From positions 19,312,464 through 19,376,463 of the forward strand of contig JAVGWX010000018.1 in NCBI GenBank assembly GCA_036924085.1: 64,000 nucleotides of DNA, written 5' to 3'. The notes beneath the pieces are model-generated. The model searched no databases and was not told the origin of the DNA. It saw only the letters and a program-made list of their open reading frames with translations. Within the stretch, counting starts at the first letter, position 1. Each line of letters begins with the position of its first letter. The position numbers and the translations under genes were made by a program. This document shows, piece after piece, positions 1-11,262 of this stretch. This DNA is from Ariolimax columbianus. Its lineage: Eukaryota; Mollusca; Gastropoda; Stylommatophora; Arionidae.

Positions 1-668
1 GTACGTCATACTAGTATCTGTTTGTGGTAGTCTTGCACTTTCTTTTGCCAGTCTGTCTGCCTCCTCGTTGCCTTGGATGTTGCAGTGTGATGGGACCCAC
101 TGTACCACTACCCTTTTTGGTGCAGACTGCTGGCACAGTTTGCAGAGTGCTACTCTTAAGTCATTAAGCTCAGTATTTTTCTGGCTTTTTAGCGCTGTGA
201 CTACGGCGAGAGCATCTGTAAGCAGGACTATATGGCTTTCATTTTCACTGTGTGTCACCATTTCTTCCACTGCCGCCCTCAGTGCCTCTGCCTCCGCTCT
301 GAAATTGCTTGTGTACTTACCAGTAGCGAATGACAGTGTTATTTTTCTGCCATTTGGTAGGTTCAGGAATGCTCCTGCCCCTCCGTTCTGTGTAGTATTT
401 GTTACAGAACCGTCGGTGTATGCATGGGTCCAGTCCATGCTTGGGTAGCTTTCCGTTATGAAGCTTAGGGTAGTATCTCTCCTTTCTTTTTCAGTCTGGC
501 AGTTTTTGTTTGCAATACCTGGTATATTTTCTACTACCTCTGGAAATATATCCTGCCTCCAGGTAGGTTTTCGTACAGTAGTGATGGGTTTTGGTGTTGT
601 TAGTGCGTTTATGGGATCTTCGTGCATCTTTGCTTTGGCTATTTCTGCAAAGTTTCTCCGCTTTACTA
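1..668 (-). pseudogene. J-LINE fragment, RNase H domain (copy 1, cut by window edge)
   Basis: Read on the minus strand, this encodes a type I RNase H domain from a non-LTR retrotransposon. The acidic motifs are visible in order: YTDGSV, FRAEAEALRAA, LLTDALAV and NEEADRLAK. It closely matches the + strand copy at 13302-14541 and the shorter one at 39743-40415. The window starts inside the element, so its 3' end and tail are not visible. Similarity to copy 2 stops near 668, and I see no clear 5' end. RNase H occurs in LINEs of the I group, so an I/Jockey-superfamily element is the best guess; no reverse transcriptase domain is present here to settle the clade. The long + strand reading frames over this interval are antisense shadows. 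Confidence 0.85.
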
Positions 669-764
669 ACTTGGGATTCAATCCGCTGGCCTCCATGTCA
701 GCAGGCTGCATCATAACCATTCGACCACGCGCTCCTCCAGCGGAGAGATAAACCTTTTAAAACT

Positions 765-1135
765 CAATGTGCAGAGTTACAAAGGCATGGACTTAGTACT
801 GGTTTTTGACACTCCCCAGTGGACCAAACTGTAAACAGACACATGCCTATTGTTTGAAGACAAGGCAAAGATTAAGAGAATTGGTCACACTACCTCATAA
901 ACTGCTTAAGATTAATGCTATGACGACTTTTACGCTTCATCCCCTATAGCAGTGTCTGCTTTGGGACTACGCGGATCTTTACCATTCGAAGAATATAGTT
1001 GACATCATGCAATAGTTTTTCTGCTACTGTCACCAGACATCTTGATTGGGAAAAAAACTTGAGAGACATCGAAGAACACTTCTAACGGCTTCTGTGTGGT
1101 GGACAGTCTCCTCGTTTATCATAGAAAGTTGCCGG
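765..1135. other. No recognised gene
   Basis: No coding signal is seen. A weak match to the family E core (AAACTGTAAACAG) lies near 825-840, which may be a very old copy. Confidence 0.5.
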
Positions 1136-1139
1136 GATT

Positions 1140-1525
1140 GGACCCTATGCCCCTCTTGCTTCCATTCCACAGAGGCTCATGCAGTGTGGTGGTATGCTGT
1201 TTAAACATGGAATCTTACAAAAGCAATGGAGAACAAACTGCGAGCGACGCATAGTCAACCTTACTCTCGGCAGCCAGCGCATACAGAACCTCCACACATC
1301 AGATCTGCGATATAAATTATTGGCGAGCGATGCAGTTGTTCACGCAAACAAAATAAATCATCGGTGGGCAAACTATATACTCAAAAGAAAGGATGAACGT
1401 TTGAGCACGTCGACGGCATTCTAGTACTCCGGAGACAGGAAAAGACCACTGCTTTGGTCAGACTCCCTTGCACGCCACTACAACATGCACTATAAGTCAA
1501 AAGGAAAGACCAGGATATAGATCGT
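1140..1525 (+). pseudogene. LINE reverse-transcriptase C-terminal remnant
   Basis: The + frame around 1179-1424 reads LGSQRIQNLHTSDLRYKLLA and then HRWANYILKRKDER. After frame disruption it continues with sequence encoding SDSLARHYNMHY. The order (a basic region, a W..(Y/H)I.RRKDER motif, then an (R/W)SDSL segment) resembles the C-terminal tail downstream of many non-LTR reverse transcriptases. No catalytic RT motif is present and stops interrupt the frame. The assignment is from memory of the family pattern and is tentative. Confidence 0.5.
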
Positions 1526-1692
1526 TGGAGACGAAAATGAGCCCCTCAGCGGTACAATTCCCGCCAGGGAATATATATCATCATCAGGCGTCACAGTCTT
1601 TGCAAACCATGCACGTTACAATCTAAGAGTATCCTATGAGCGCGCAAGCCTGGGCGCTAAGTATAGAGACGCTGGGCTGCCCAAACTGCAGG

Positions 1693-1725
1693 CCCCCCCC
1701 CTACCCCCCCCCCCCCCCCCCCCCC
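1693..1725. repeat. poly-C tract
   Basis: A run of C broken by one TA pair, about 33 bases. It is G-rich on the other strand and could form a quadruplex. Confidence 0.9.
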
Positions 1726-1739
1726 GTCTCGGCCTCGCT

Positions 1740-3005
1740 GGTGTAATCCAAAGGAATGCAAAGCGTGACAATTTGTCACCAGCTCAGCTGTAAGAGCTGC
1801 CGGAATGATTTTACAATTTTGAAACCATCCGCCTTAGGTGCTACAACTCCGAATATACTGTCTGGGTTTACTCCCGTAGCCCTACCCTCTCTTGAGATTT
1901 CCACAAGACAGTGGAGTCGTTGCCCGCAGATGCTAGTTACTCGAGACATCCGATGATACTCTCATCGTCCCAAGACTAGCCAACACTCTCTGGGACTTGT
2001 GGGTTTAAGATCAGAGTTCCTCTCTACTAAGCGAACGGTCTGAACAGGCTAACGAGCTTCGTCTACCCGGGTTTAGAGAAAGTTTGCCTTCTCTTAGATT
2101 GGCTGCCAACCAAAGATAATGAGCCCAATCTGCCCGCCGGGAACTCGGTCACGCCCCCCAGCAGGATCTGTAAGAAACAGGGGGCATCTCATGAAGGTGC
2201 TGCTGGTGACACAATAATGTAGGAGAGGCCATTGGCATGGAAACACCTGAACAGCAAACCGAACAGTGAATCCAGTGGTGATCTCTACACCTGGAAAGGA
2301 GAGGTTATATCAGACGCTTCACTTTCCTTTAACGAGCGGGACATCCAACCCAGACCACATGTATATGTATATAGAATTCTGGCATACTTTATTTGACGGA
2401 CGGATCATTGTGGTGTGATGTTTAGGGAAATACTTTTTACGCAAGTGAGGTTGGCAGCTACAATCACAACCTTCCCTGGTCGCCGGTGTCGATCTAGTAA
2501 GACGGGATCCAACGAAACTTCTAGGCGGGACAGCAGAAAGGCGATCAGCAGTTACCGCGCACCTACGAATATACGTGCTTCACTTATTATAATAAAACCG
2601 TTGGAGTCATAGTTATTTCCGCCGTTAAGAAAATTGGTTGAATTTTGTTCTCTTTGATATTCTGAACACTGAACAGAAATCATATTATTTTCTAAAATAA
2701 ACCAAACAACGGAGGACAAAACAAGATATTAATCCTCCGGACGGATTTGTGCTGCATGGTGAGAAATGATTAATGGCGCTTCTGTGCTAGAATGCGAGAA
2801 AAGTCGAAACTAAGCGAATTGGGGCATACATAACAGCAGCCTCGAACATAAACTAGAGATTCAAGTAGGGGGGAACTTTCCTATGAAGTCAAATCTCTAA
2901 GTTCATTGTGTAGATGTTTTTCTTAGCTCTGCTCTTTTCATTTTAGCGAGGCAAGCGCCTTCAACCAATGATCATGTCACGTGTTAGACCTCGTAGTGTA
3001 TGATA
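1740..3005. other. No recognised gene
   Basis: Only short chance frames are seen. No transposon motif or tandem repeat was recognised. The last 400 bases are AT-rich. Confidence 0.5.
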
Positions 3006-3019
3006 AATATTTATTAGTG

Positions 3020-4160
3020 TTGTTTTGCTCTGCTTGTTCTTAATCGTGTTTTGTTCTTTTGCTCTGTTTGTTCATAATTTTGTTTTTGTGTTCTTGTTCT
3101 TCGTCTTGTTATTAATCTTGTTTTTGTTATTTTGTTCCTCTTGTTCTTAATCGTGTTTTAGTGATCGTATGCTTCTCTTGATATCTTGTTTTTGTGTTCT
3201 TTCTCGTATTGTTCATAATCTTGTTTTTGTGTTCTTTTTCCTATTGTTCATACTCTTATTTTTGTGTTCTTTTTCCTATTGTTCATAATCTTGTTTTTGT
3301 GTTCTTTCTCCTATTGTTCATAATCTTGTTTTTGTGTTCTTTTTCCTATTGTTCATAATCTTGTTTTTGTGTTCTTTTTCCTATTGTTCATAATCTTGTT
3401 TTTGTGTTCTTTTTCCTATTGTTCATAATCTTGTTTTTGTGTTCTTTTTCCTATTGTTCATAATCTTGTTTTGTGTTTTTTTTCCCCATGCTCTTAATCT
3501 TGTTTTTGGGTTCTTTTGTTCCTCGTGTTCTTAATCTTGTTTTTGTGTTCTTTCGTGTCCAGTGTTTTAATATGTTTCTGTGTTTTTCTGCTCGCCTCGT
3601 TCTTAATCTAGTTCTTGTGTTTTGTTCCTCATGTTCTTAATCGTGTTTTGTGTTCTTTTCTTCCTTTCGTTCTTAATCTTGTTTTGCGATCTGTTGTTCC
3701 TCATGCTCTTTATCTTATTTTTGTGTTCTTTTGTTCTTCAGGTACTTAATCTTGTTTTTGTGTTCTGTTTCCCTTATGCTCTTAATCTTGTGTTTGTGTT
3801 CTTTTGTTCCTCATGCTCTTTATCTTATTTTTGTGTTCTTTTGTTCCTCTCGTTCTTAATCTTGTTTTTGTGTTCTTTTGCTTCTCTCGTTCTTAATCTT
3901 GTTTTTATGTTCTTTTGCTTCTCTCGTTCTTAATCTGGTTTTTATGTTCTTTTGCTTCTCTCGTTCTTAATCTTGTTTTTATGTTCTTTTGCTTCTCTCG
4001 TTCTTAATCTTGTTTTTATGTTCTTTAGCTTCTCTCGTTCTTAATCTTGTTTTTATGTTATTTTGTTCCTCTCGTTCTTAATCTTGTTTTTATGTTCCGT
4101 CTCCTATTGTTCTTAATCCTTTTTGTATGCTCTTTTGCTCCTCTTGTTATTAAACGTTCT
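3020..4160. repeat. T-rich minisatellite, 35-37 bp degenerate unit
   Basis: About 30 imperfect copies of a unit built on CTTAATCTTGTTTTTGTG followed by TTCTTTT and a variable end. The block at 3190-3480 is the most regular (about 35 bp, ending CCTATTGTTCATAA). The 3840-4100 block is a separate subfamily of about 37 bp (ending GCTTCTCTCGTT). Reading frames here are low-complexity Leu/Phe/Val and not genes. Confidence 0.9.
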
Positions 4161-4164
4161 TGTT

Positions 4165-4740
4165 CTTCGTCTTGTTGTTAATCTTGTTTTCTGTCTGCTT
4201 ATTGTTCTTCTCTCTCTGTAGCTCGATATTTCTTTCTCTATTCCCACTTCATTTTTTCCCTTCACTTCTTGTTATTCTCCTTTATTTTGTTCTTCTATTT
4301 AACTTTTCCCGTTCTGTCATGCTCCCCCTGTTTTGAAGCTACACTTGCGATTGCATAACCAGCTGTACTATTCTATCCATCTCTGCCCATGAAACGTAGG
4401 AAAGTTTGCTTGACTGCTAGGGTATACCTCGGGCGTGAACAGACGAGGGGTTAACATGTGTATGAGCTGACTCCACAGGGTTGCAGGGTTAGGACGCTAA
4501 ACAGTTGTACTATTGTGGGAATTGGCGCGCAAACAAGACGTGACCGATTTATTTGAGTTCCAAGCCGCTGGGTTTTTGTTTGTTTGTTCTAATTTTGGGT
4601 GGGGGAGGTGGGGGGTGGGGGTGTGGTGTGGTATTTGTCTGTTTGTTGATCTCGTTTCTTTGTTTCTTTGTGTGAACAGGTGCAGATTAGTGTGGGGGGA
4701 GTGTAGGGGGAAGGATGCGAGGCAGTTAGAGTGGAGGTAA
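4165..4740. other. No recognised gene; G/T-rich end
   Basis: Unique-looking sequence. The last 180 bases are strongly G/T-rich on the + strand (4560-4740). Confidence 0.5.
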
Positions 4741-4905
4741 GTACACGAGTGAGAGGGAGTGCGACAGGGAGAGAGGGAGTGAAAGAGAGAGGGAGTGATA
4801 GAGAGAAGGGAAAGAGTGAGAGGGAGTGAGAGAGATCGGGTAGGCAGAGAGAGAGAGAAAGTGAGAGAGAGAGAGAGCGACAAAGCGAAGCCGAGAGAGA
4901 GATGT
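4741..4905. repeat. (GA)n-rich purine tract
   Basis: Imperfect GAGAGA/GAGGGAGT repeats, purine on the + strand. It abuts a family E copy. Confidence 0.85.
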
Positions 4906-4924
4906 ATACAGAGCGGGGTAGATA

Positions 4925-5195
4925 AAAAGAGGACGATTGAGAGAAAGGAAAATATATTTTCTTCCTTTTCGATGGTTCGTCCGTCAGTTGTCCTTGTCTT
5001 CCAATTCTCCACGCTCAATGAGACTTTAAACACGTGCATGACTAAGAAGGTCAAGGTCAGTGCTTTTGTAACAATTGCCATCAGAGATAACTCTTCATTG
5101 TTCTAAAAAGCAGCCTATGTGAGGCCAGTTCCCTTCCTTGCTGTATTTCCTTCCTCAACTTAAAAGCCAGGTACCCATTTACAGTTGGGCGACTG
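4925..5195 (-). repeat. Family E dispersed repeat (minus orientation)
   Basis: The reverse complement contains CCCAACTGTAAATGGGTACC, then a GGAAGGGAACTGGCC block, ATGGCAATTGTTAC and ACCTTCTTAGTCATGCA. This is the same order as the + copy at 8090-8540 and the minus copy at 17470-17745. The family is probably a SINE or a non-autonomous element. Confidence 0.75.
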
Positions 5196-5214
5196 AAATT
5201 ATGTTTATGGAGAA

Positions 5215-5440
5215 AAGAGAGGTTAGTCCGGTCAGGCACAAGATATTGACCAGGATGTCGCGTCAGGGCCAGGAATAATATACTGACCAAGACCACTATC
5301 TTACATGTAGCATTCCCTGGAAACACTGTTTTTAAGGCAGTCTTGCTAACGAGATGTAGATCGACGTGATCTCCGTAGTAGTGAGCGTCACGTAGGTAAA
5401 GCCCAGTATAGCACAACCGTCTGGAAGAAGAAGAATAGCA
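5215..5440 (+). repeat. Family D element, short head
   Basis: It starts with about two degenerate GTCAGG(G)(C/T)CAGG units. The family D body follows: TGACCAAGACC, then GTGATCTCCGTAGTAGTGAG, then ACAACCGTCTGG. It runs into a purine-rich stretch that begins with GAA and CAA triplets. Other copies are at 21190(-), 23110, 26225, 32340, 57270 and 59955. Confidence 0.75.
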
Positions 5441-5474
5441 AAAAGAGGGAGAACAACAACAACGATAAAAACAA

Positions 5475-6880
5475 GAAGATTAGAAAAGAACAGGCAGTTG
5501 AGAGGAAGAAGAGCAAGGACACGAACATCACGAGAAAGAACAGGCAGTTGAGAGGAAGAAGAGCAAGGACACGAACATCACGAGAAAGAACAGGCAGAGG
5601 AAGAAGAGCAAGGACACGAACATCACGAGAAAGAACAGGCAGAGGAAGAAGAGCAAGGACACGAACATCACGAGAAAGAACAGGCAGTTGAGAGGAAGAA
5701 GAGCAAGGACACGAACATCACGAGAAAGAACAGGCAGAGGAAGAAGAGCAAGGACACGAACATCACGAGAAAGAACAGGCAGAGGAAGAAGAGCAAGGAC
5801 ACGAACATCACGAGAAAGAACAGGCAGTTGAGAGGAAGAAGAGCAAGGACACGAACATCACGAGAAAGAACAGGCAGTTGAGAGGAAGAAGAGCAAGGAC
5901 ACGAACATCACGAGAAAGAACAGGCAGTTGAGAGGAAGAAGAGCAAGGACACGAACATCACGAGAAAGAACAGGCAGTTGAGAGGAAGAAGAGCAAGGAC
6001 ACGAACATCACGAGAAAGAACAGGCAGTTGAGAGGAAGAAGAGCAAGGACACGAACATCACGAGAAAGAACAGGCAGTTGAGAGGAAGAAGAGCAAGGAC
6101 ACGAACATCACGAGAAAGAACAGGCAGTTGAGAGGAAGAAGAGCAAGGACACGAACATCACGAGAAAGAACAGGCAGTTGAGAGGAAGAAGAGCAAGGAC
6201 ACGAACATCACGAGAAAGAACAGGCAGTTGAGAGGAAGAAGAGCAAGGACACGAACATCACGAGAAAGAACAGGCAGTTGAGAGGAAGAAGAGCAAGGAC
6301 ACGAACATCACGAGAAAGAACAGGCAGTTGAGAGGAAGAAGAGCAAGGACACGAACATCACGAGAAAGAACAGGCAGTTGAGAGGAAGAAGAGCAAGGAC
6401 ACGAACATCACGAGAAAGAACAGGCAGTTGAGAGGAAGAAGAGCAAGGACACGAACATCACGAGAAAGAACAGGCAGTTGAGAGGAAGAAGAGCAAGGAC
6501 ACGAACATCACGAGAAAGAACAGGCAGTTGAGAGGAAGAAGAGCAAGGACACGAACATCACGAGAAAGAACAGGCAGTTGAGAGGAAGAAGAGCAAGGAC
6601 ACGAACATCACGAGAAAGAACAGGCAGTTGAGAGGAAGAAGAGCAAGGACACGAACATCACGAGAAAGAACAGGCAGTTGAGAGGAAGAAGAGCAAGGAC
6701 ACGAACATCACGAGAAAGAACAGGCAGTTGAGAGGAAGAAGAGCAAGGACACGAACATCACGAGAAAGAACAGGCAGTTGAGAGGAAGAAGAGCAAGGAC
6801 ACGAACATCACGAGAAAGAACAGGCAGTTGAGAGGAAGAAGAGCAAGGACACGAACATCACGAGAAAGAACAGGCAGAGG
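5475..6880. repeat. 50-bp VNTR, highly homogeneous
   Basis: The unit is about 50 bp and contains CAGGCAGTTGAGAGGAAGAA then GAGCAAGGACACGAACATCA. A 45-bp variant lacks TTGAG and is interspersed between about 5590 and 5810. From about 5820 to 6860 roughly twenty units look identical base for base, which implies very recent homogenisation or expansion. The + strand is almost purely purine plus C. Frames through it give short peptide repeats and are not genes. Confidence 0.95.
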
Positions 6881-7245
6881 AAGAAGAACACGGACACGAA
6901 AATCACGAGAAATAACAGGCAGAGGACGAAGAACACGGACACGAAAATCACGAGAAATAACAAGCAGAGGACGAAGAACACGGACACGAAAATCACGAGA
7001 AATAACAAGCAGAGGACGAAGAACACGGACACGAAAATCACGAGAAAGAACAGGCAGAGGAAGAAGAACGACACGAACATCACGAGAAAGAACAGGCAGA
7101 GGAAGAAGAACGACACGAACATCACGAGAAAGAACAGGCAGAGGAAGAAGAACGACACGAACATCACGAGAAAGAACAGGCAGAGGAAGAAGAACGACAC
7201 GAACATCACGAGAAAGAACAGGCAGAGGAAGAAGAACACGGACAA
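6881..7245. repeat. Diverged edge of the 50-bp VNTR (42-45 bp variants)
   Basis: Two variant sub-blocks. The first (6880-7045) has ACACGGACACGAAAATCACG units. The second (7045-7220) has shorter AGAACGACACGAACATCACG units. They look like older units at the array edge. Confidence 0.9.
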
Positions 7246-7690
7246 GAAGAACAAGAATAACAAGGTCTAGAATAATGTGTGAGAGACAAATAAGAGAAAG
7301 AAGAAAACGAATAGTAGGAAGGAAAATAAAAAAAAAACTAAAAGAAGAAGCACAAGAACAAGAAAAAGAGAAAACGTAGACGAACAAGAAAAGGAAGAAG
7401 AACAAGAAGAAGACGAAGAAGTAAACAAAAAGAAGAAGAAGAAGAAGAAGAAGAAGAAGAAGAAAAAAGAACAAACAGAAAAGGAAAAATGACAAGAAGA
7501 AGAACGAAAAGAAGAGCAAAGAAGAGAAAAAGAAGGACAGGAAGAAAACGACGACGAAGAAAAAGAAGAAGAAAAATAACCCAAAAAAAACAAAAAAAAA
7601 GAACAAACAGAAAAGGTAAAATAACAGGAAGAAGCACGAAAATAAGAGCAAAAAAAAGAGAAAAAGAAGAAGAAGAAGAGGAAACGCTAT
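7246..7690. repeat. AAG/GAA-rich purine tract
   Basis: Imperfect GAA, AAAGAA and ACAAGAA repeats on the + strand, with a clean (AGA)n run near 7430-7465. All overlapping frames are low-complexity. Confidence 0.9.
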
Positions 7691-7694
7691 CCTA

Positions 7695-8085
7695 GACACT
7701 TCTACTTGTTCTATTGATCCACCCTTTAATCTCCTTGTAACAGTAATACAATGTGATGTCCCCCACAACGTTCGGTAATTTCACTGGAAAAACCCAAAAA
7801 ACAATGAGATCCAAATCTCTTTATAACCTGTTAACCTTTTCCAACAGCGACGCCAATCTATCAATTCAGTCCTGGGTTTCATCATTTGAAGACATTGTAA
7901 TTCTATATATGGCAAACTGGATAAGGAAAATGTCTTACTTAGCCTGATTAATGTTCTCCGGCCTGCAGACTGCGACCAACAGATGTTGGATACCTCGTAC
8001 CGATGTAATTTGGAAGAAAAACAAATCAAACGTTAAAGATTTGTTGCAAAAAGGCAACAACAAATCCGGCTGGAGATTAAGAACG
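7695..8085. other. No recognised gene
   Basis: Short overlapping frames exist on both strands with no recognisable motif. Confidence 0.45.
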
Positions 8086-8089
8086 GGTT

Positions 8090-8540
8090 ATGGAGATAGG
8101 CAGACATGAAGATTCGTAACAGTCTTGGGCTGGTCGACATTGAGCTGGTTTACTAGACTGGGATTATAGCGTTCCATGGTTCGAGTTTCCGGACGGACAA
8201 ATACAAATCCGGGCCGAGGTTCGTGCCTGGTACGAAGGCTCCTCCAGTCGACCCAACTGTAAATGGGTACATGACGTATGAGTTGGGGAATGAAATCTAG
8301 CAAAGAAAGGGACTGGCCACCTCACCTCAATTGTTATCATGGCAATTGTTACCATGGCAATTGTTACCATGGCAATTGTTACCATGGCAATTGTTACCAT
8401 GGGACTGACCTTAACCTTCTTAGTCATGCAGATGTTTAAAATATCATTGAGTATGGAGAGTTGGACACACACAAAAAAAACGGGTGAAAGAACAATTGAA
8501 AAGAAATTGAATGTAAATGGATTCTCATCTACGGAACTCA
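8090..8540 (+). repeat. Family E repeat with internal 15-bp tandem expansion
   Basis: It contains a GGTTCGTGCCTGGTACGA-like block, the core GACCCAACTGTAAATGGGTA and GGGACTGGCCACCTCACCTC. Then ATGGCAATTGTTACC is repeated about four to five times (8337-8402), followed by ACCTTCTTAGTCATGCA. Copies at 4925 and 17470 have only one such unit, so the tandem block grew inside this copy. A GGTTCGAGTTTCC stretch near 8178 may be a decayed pol III B box. Confidence 0.75.
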
Positions 8541-8639
8541 AAAAGATGGTCCAAAGTAAACATCCGTGGAGAGAGCTATTTTAACTTAAAAAAATGAAGT
8601 CTTCTTCGTTTACTTCATGTTTGTTCTGACAAGGACCTT

Positions 8640-9213
8640 TGGGATCAAGACGTTGAGCAGTGCATAAGCTGATGTGTCGAGCGAACCATAGCTGACTGCT
8701 AGCGTCAGGGCTAGCGAACCATAGATGACTGCTAGCGTCAGAGTCAGCGAACCATAGCTGACTGCTCACGTCAGGGCCAGCGAACCATAGCTGACTGCTA
8801 GTGTCAGGGCCAGCGAGCCATAGCTGACTGCTCGCGTCAGGGCCAGCGAACCATAGCTGACTGCTAGTGTCAGGGCCAGCGAACCATAGCTGACTGCTAG
8901 CGTCAGGATCAGCAGACCATAGCAGACTGCTAGCGACAGGGCCAGCGAACCAGAACTGCCAAGACCCTTCTACACCTCCACGCGGTGATCCTGGATAACA
9001 TGCTGCAACAGAGCAGACTGACCAATAAGAAGAGATCGAGAAAGCAAAGTTAACCCGGTACTCAAAAAATGTCTGCAGAAGTCGGAAGTGTCGGACCTAA
9101 AGGTGCAATTGTCGCAGTCAAGCTGTAAACTACGACACAAAGCATTCCGTTCTCTATACTACATTCTGCTACTTAAACTCTTTTCAGGGTTTGGCAGCGG
9201 GAGATTGAGAATG
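8640..9213 (+). repeat. Family C element, VNTR-expanded (copy C1)
   Basis: The head GGGATCAAGACGTTGAGCAG is followed by the tandem block, then GATCCTGGATAACATGCTGC, AAGTCGGAAGTGTCGGACC, the conserved AAGCTGTAAACTACGACACA and GGGAGATTGAGAATGAAG. The single-unit copy at 43250-43602 has the same order and ends in a GAA-rich tail. No tRNA-like promoter was found in this orientation. Confidence 0.8.
8680..8955. repeat. 33-bp VNTR inside family C
   Basis: About eight units containing GACTGCTAGCGTCAGGGC then CAGCGAACCATAGCT. The block is single or 1.5 units in the copies at 43290 and 35110. Confidence 0.9.
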
Positions 9214-9249
9214 AAGTCAAATCGTTGTCACCAAAATGACTTTTGTTTT

Positions 9250-9480
9250 CGAAGTGTCGTAGTTTACATATAGGCCGCGATATTTAGGTCACTATGTCCC
9301 ACACCTCGGATTTCAGCACGACATAATTTCGGAACTTTGTTCGCCTTCCTTCTTCGATCCATATTCTTTCAGACTGCATGAATGCATCCTGGCCGGCACT
9401 TGTTGGCGGGACAGGGTCGTGGATAGCCCTGGTTCTTTAGTTATGCCGTAATCTCTCATTTTCGAGTCACTGACTGCCGC
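9250..9480 (-). repeat. Family C element (copy C2, diverged)
   Basis: Minus orientation. The reverse order of the family landmarks is visible: GTGTCGTAGTTTACA, GCGATATTT, CATCTCGGATTTCAGCA-like, CTTCTTCGATCC and GCATCCTGG. With C1 it forms a tail-to-tail inverted pair about 40 bp apart. Confidence 0.65.
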
Positions 9481-9524
9481 CAATTTGTTCATTAATTCTT
9501 CAATCCCAATAATAATAATAATAA

Positions 9525-9905
9525 TGTTAGCTTAGATGTCTGATGCCCGTAGCGTCAGTCGGTCACAACCATGACCCACTGCAGAGGCATGGTTCTAGTC
9601 CACGTCCAGAGCGGAGGAGAGGTTGTTTATCTGCAGGAGTCATACTGTGTGGGGACGGCATCATCTGCGCCTCCAGTCGGTTTGGGAAGACTTTTGACAC
9701 TGAGGAAAGACTTGTGTAGCATCTTGTGGGCAGCGTTATTTTGGTCCAACCGTACAACGTGACCGAACAAAGAAACTCGGCGACGGTCAAATGTTTCTGA
9801 TATTGGGTAGAGGCCTGTTTTATCCGAGATATCCATGTTGCGGATGCAATCATGCCACCGGATGTCCAGGATACTCCGCTGGTTGCGCACTTCAGTCTCG
9901 ACATG
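9525..9905 (-). pseudogene. LINE reverse-transcriptase C-terminal tail
   Basis: The minus frame reads RNQRSILDIRWHDCIRN, then RRRVSLFGHVVRLD, then NAAHKMLH. The R.L.IRW.D.I.N and RRR..LFGHV.R(L/M)D motifs are typical of the region downstream of the RT domain in CR1/Jockey-like LINEs. The 3' end runs into a short TAA/TTA triplet repeat (9510-9530 on +). This is a short-unit tail as expected for these elements. It is 5'-truncated and has no catalytic motif. Confidence 0.7.
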
Positions 9906-9909
9906 TCAT

Positions 9910-10285
9910 GTTTTAGTAATGTCCAGGTTTCTGAGTCGTAACGGTATAATTTGATGAATGGAAAAGGTTAGTTGCAGTGTAGCTATCATTAACTAATCTT
10001 GAACATTTGTGTTTCAACCGAAGTTAATTATACATTGGTCTGTCATTACGTTCTGGTCATGGTCAGGTACAGCGTGTGAATCAAGACACCAAATTATGCC
10101 AACGCCGTGTACCTAGCTGTTCCAAGAGGTCACGAAAGAAGGAGGAGGGGGGGGGGAAGGGTCATCTCTGTGATCCCCGCAGTGGAGAATTTGCAGTACG
10201 GCTAGGAGGATGTAGGCGTACTTTCTTTAGTACACCATGGGAAATGTTAAAAGCTACTACAACCTGATGCTAATGAAAATTCATC
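9910..10285. other. No recognised gene
   Basis: A G-run near 10147-10156 is the only notable feature. Confidence 0.45.
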
Positions 10286-10286
10286 A

Positions 10287-10525
10287 GAACGAGAAGTCAC
10301 ATATCTCAACCATTTCGCTATGTTTCGTCAGAAGCTACGTGCATCAAATATTTCGATTTGTTTCGTCAGTAGCTGTGTACAAAAACCATTTCGCTATGAT
10401 TCGTCGGTAGCTGCGTACACCAACTATTTCGTTTTGTATCGTCAGTACAAGTAGCTACGTACACCAACCATTGCGTTATGTTTCGCCAGTACGAGTATCT
10501 ATGTACACCAACCGTTTAACTATGC
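10287..10525. repeat. Degenerate tandem repeat, about 46 bp
   Basis: About five imperfect units of ACCATTTCGCTATGTTTCGT followed by CAGTAGCTACGTACACCA. Confidence 0.8.
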
Positions 10526-10529
10526 GTTT

Positions 10530-11250
10530 CTCATGATTGACTTGTTTATGTCAATATATCATATGTTCTGATATGCTACACAGAACCGACAATCAGCACT
10601 CAAGGGACGACCCATCTGTGTCATCTATGTCACAAAATGATGAACTGTTTAGATACTGATGATGTATGTAGCTCGCTATTTATACACACCCCTGTCCCAC
10701 TTTATCAAAAACACCTCGCTGTTGTGAAGCATTTGATTTCAAACTTCTTTCGAGTGTTCATTATTGGCTTATGCATTTGTCCCGTGGGATCGCTGTATCT
10801 GAACAATTGAAAAACGAGAAACTGACCCACAAATTCTACGCCCCAACATAGGGTAATAATATCGACTATACTTATCGGAGACGGACGATAAGCACGGAGG
10901 TCCCGAGAATACTCTGTACACGTTAAAGAAACTTTGTAGTTGAAAGTTAAAAAAAAGCAGACAGGTAGTCTATGTTACACATTCTAAAGGAAACTAAATT
11001 CTTTCCTAATAGTAGCCGGAATGAAGACCGCAATGGAAGTCACTATGTCTTCTGTGTTGTTAAGATAAACACAAACGAATATCATATCTAGGGGACGTTC
11101 CATCCAATTTTTCTCACGAAAGTGTGTAGGGTATGGATCTTAATGATTATATTTTCTCGCTGGTTGTGCACACAACCAACATCACCATATCTAGACTAGT
11201 CACTAGAAATTTATTGGAGAATGAATGTCCAGTACGATAATACATTAATC
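10530..11250. other. No recognised gene
   Basis: Unique-looking sequence with no motif recognised. Confidence 0.45.
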
Positions 11251-11262
11251 CAGTGTATTAGT

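Noticed and set aside
68..751. Two + strand ORFs (126 and 97 codons)
   Set aside because: They are the antisense of the J-LINE RNase H region; the minus strand carries the real motifs.
6758..7768. 336-codon minus ORF rich in Leu/Phe/Ser and repeats of LPVLSRDVRV
   Set aside because: It is a frame through the 50-bp VNTR and adjacent purine tract; there is no family motif, and opposite-strand frames are equally open.
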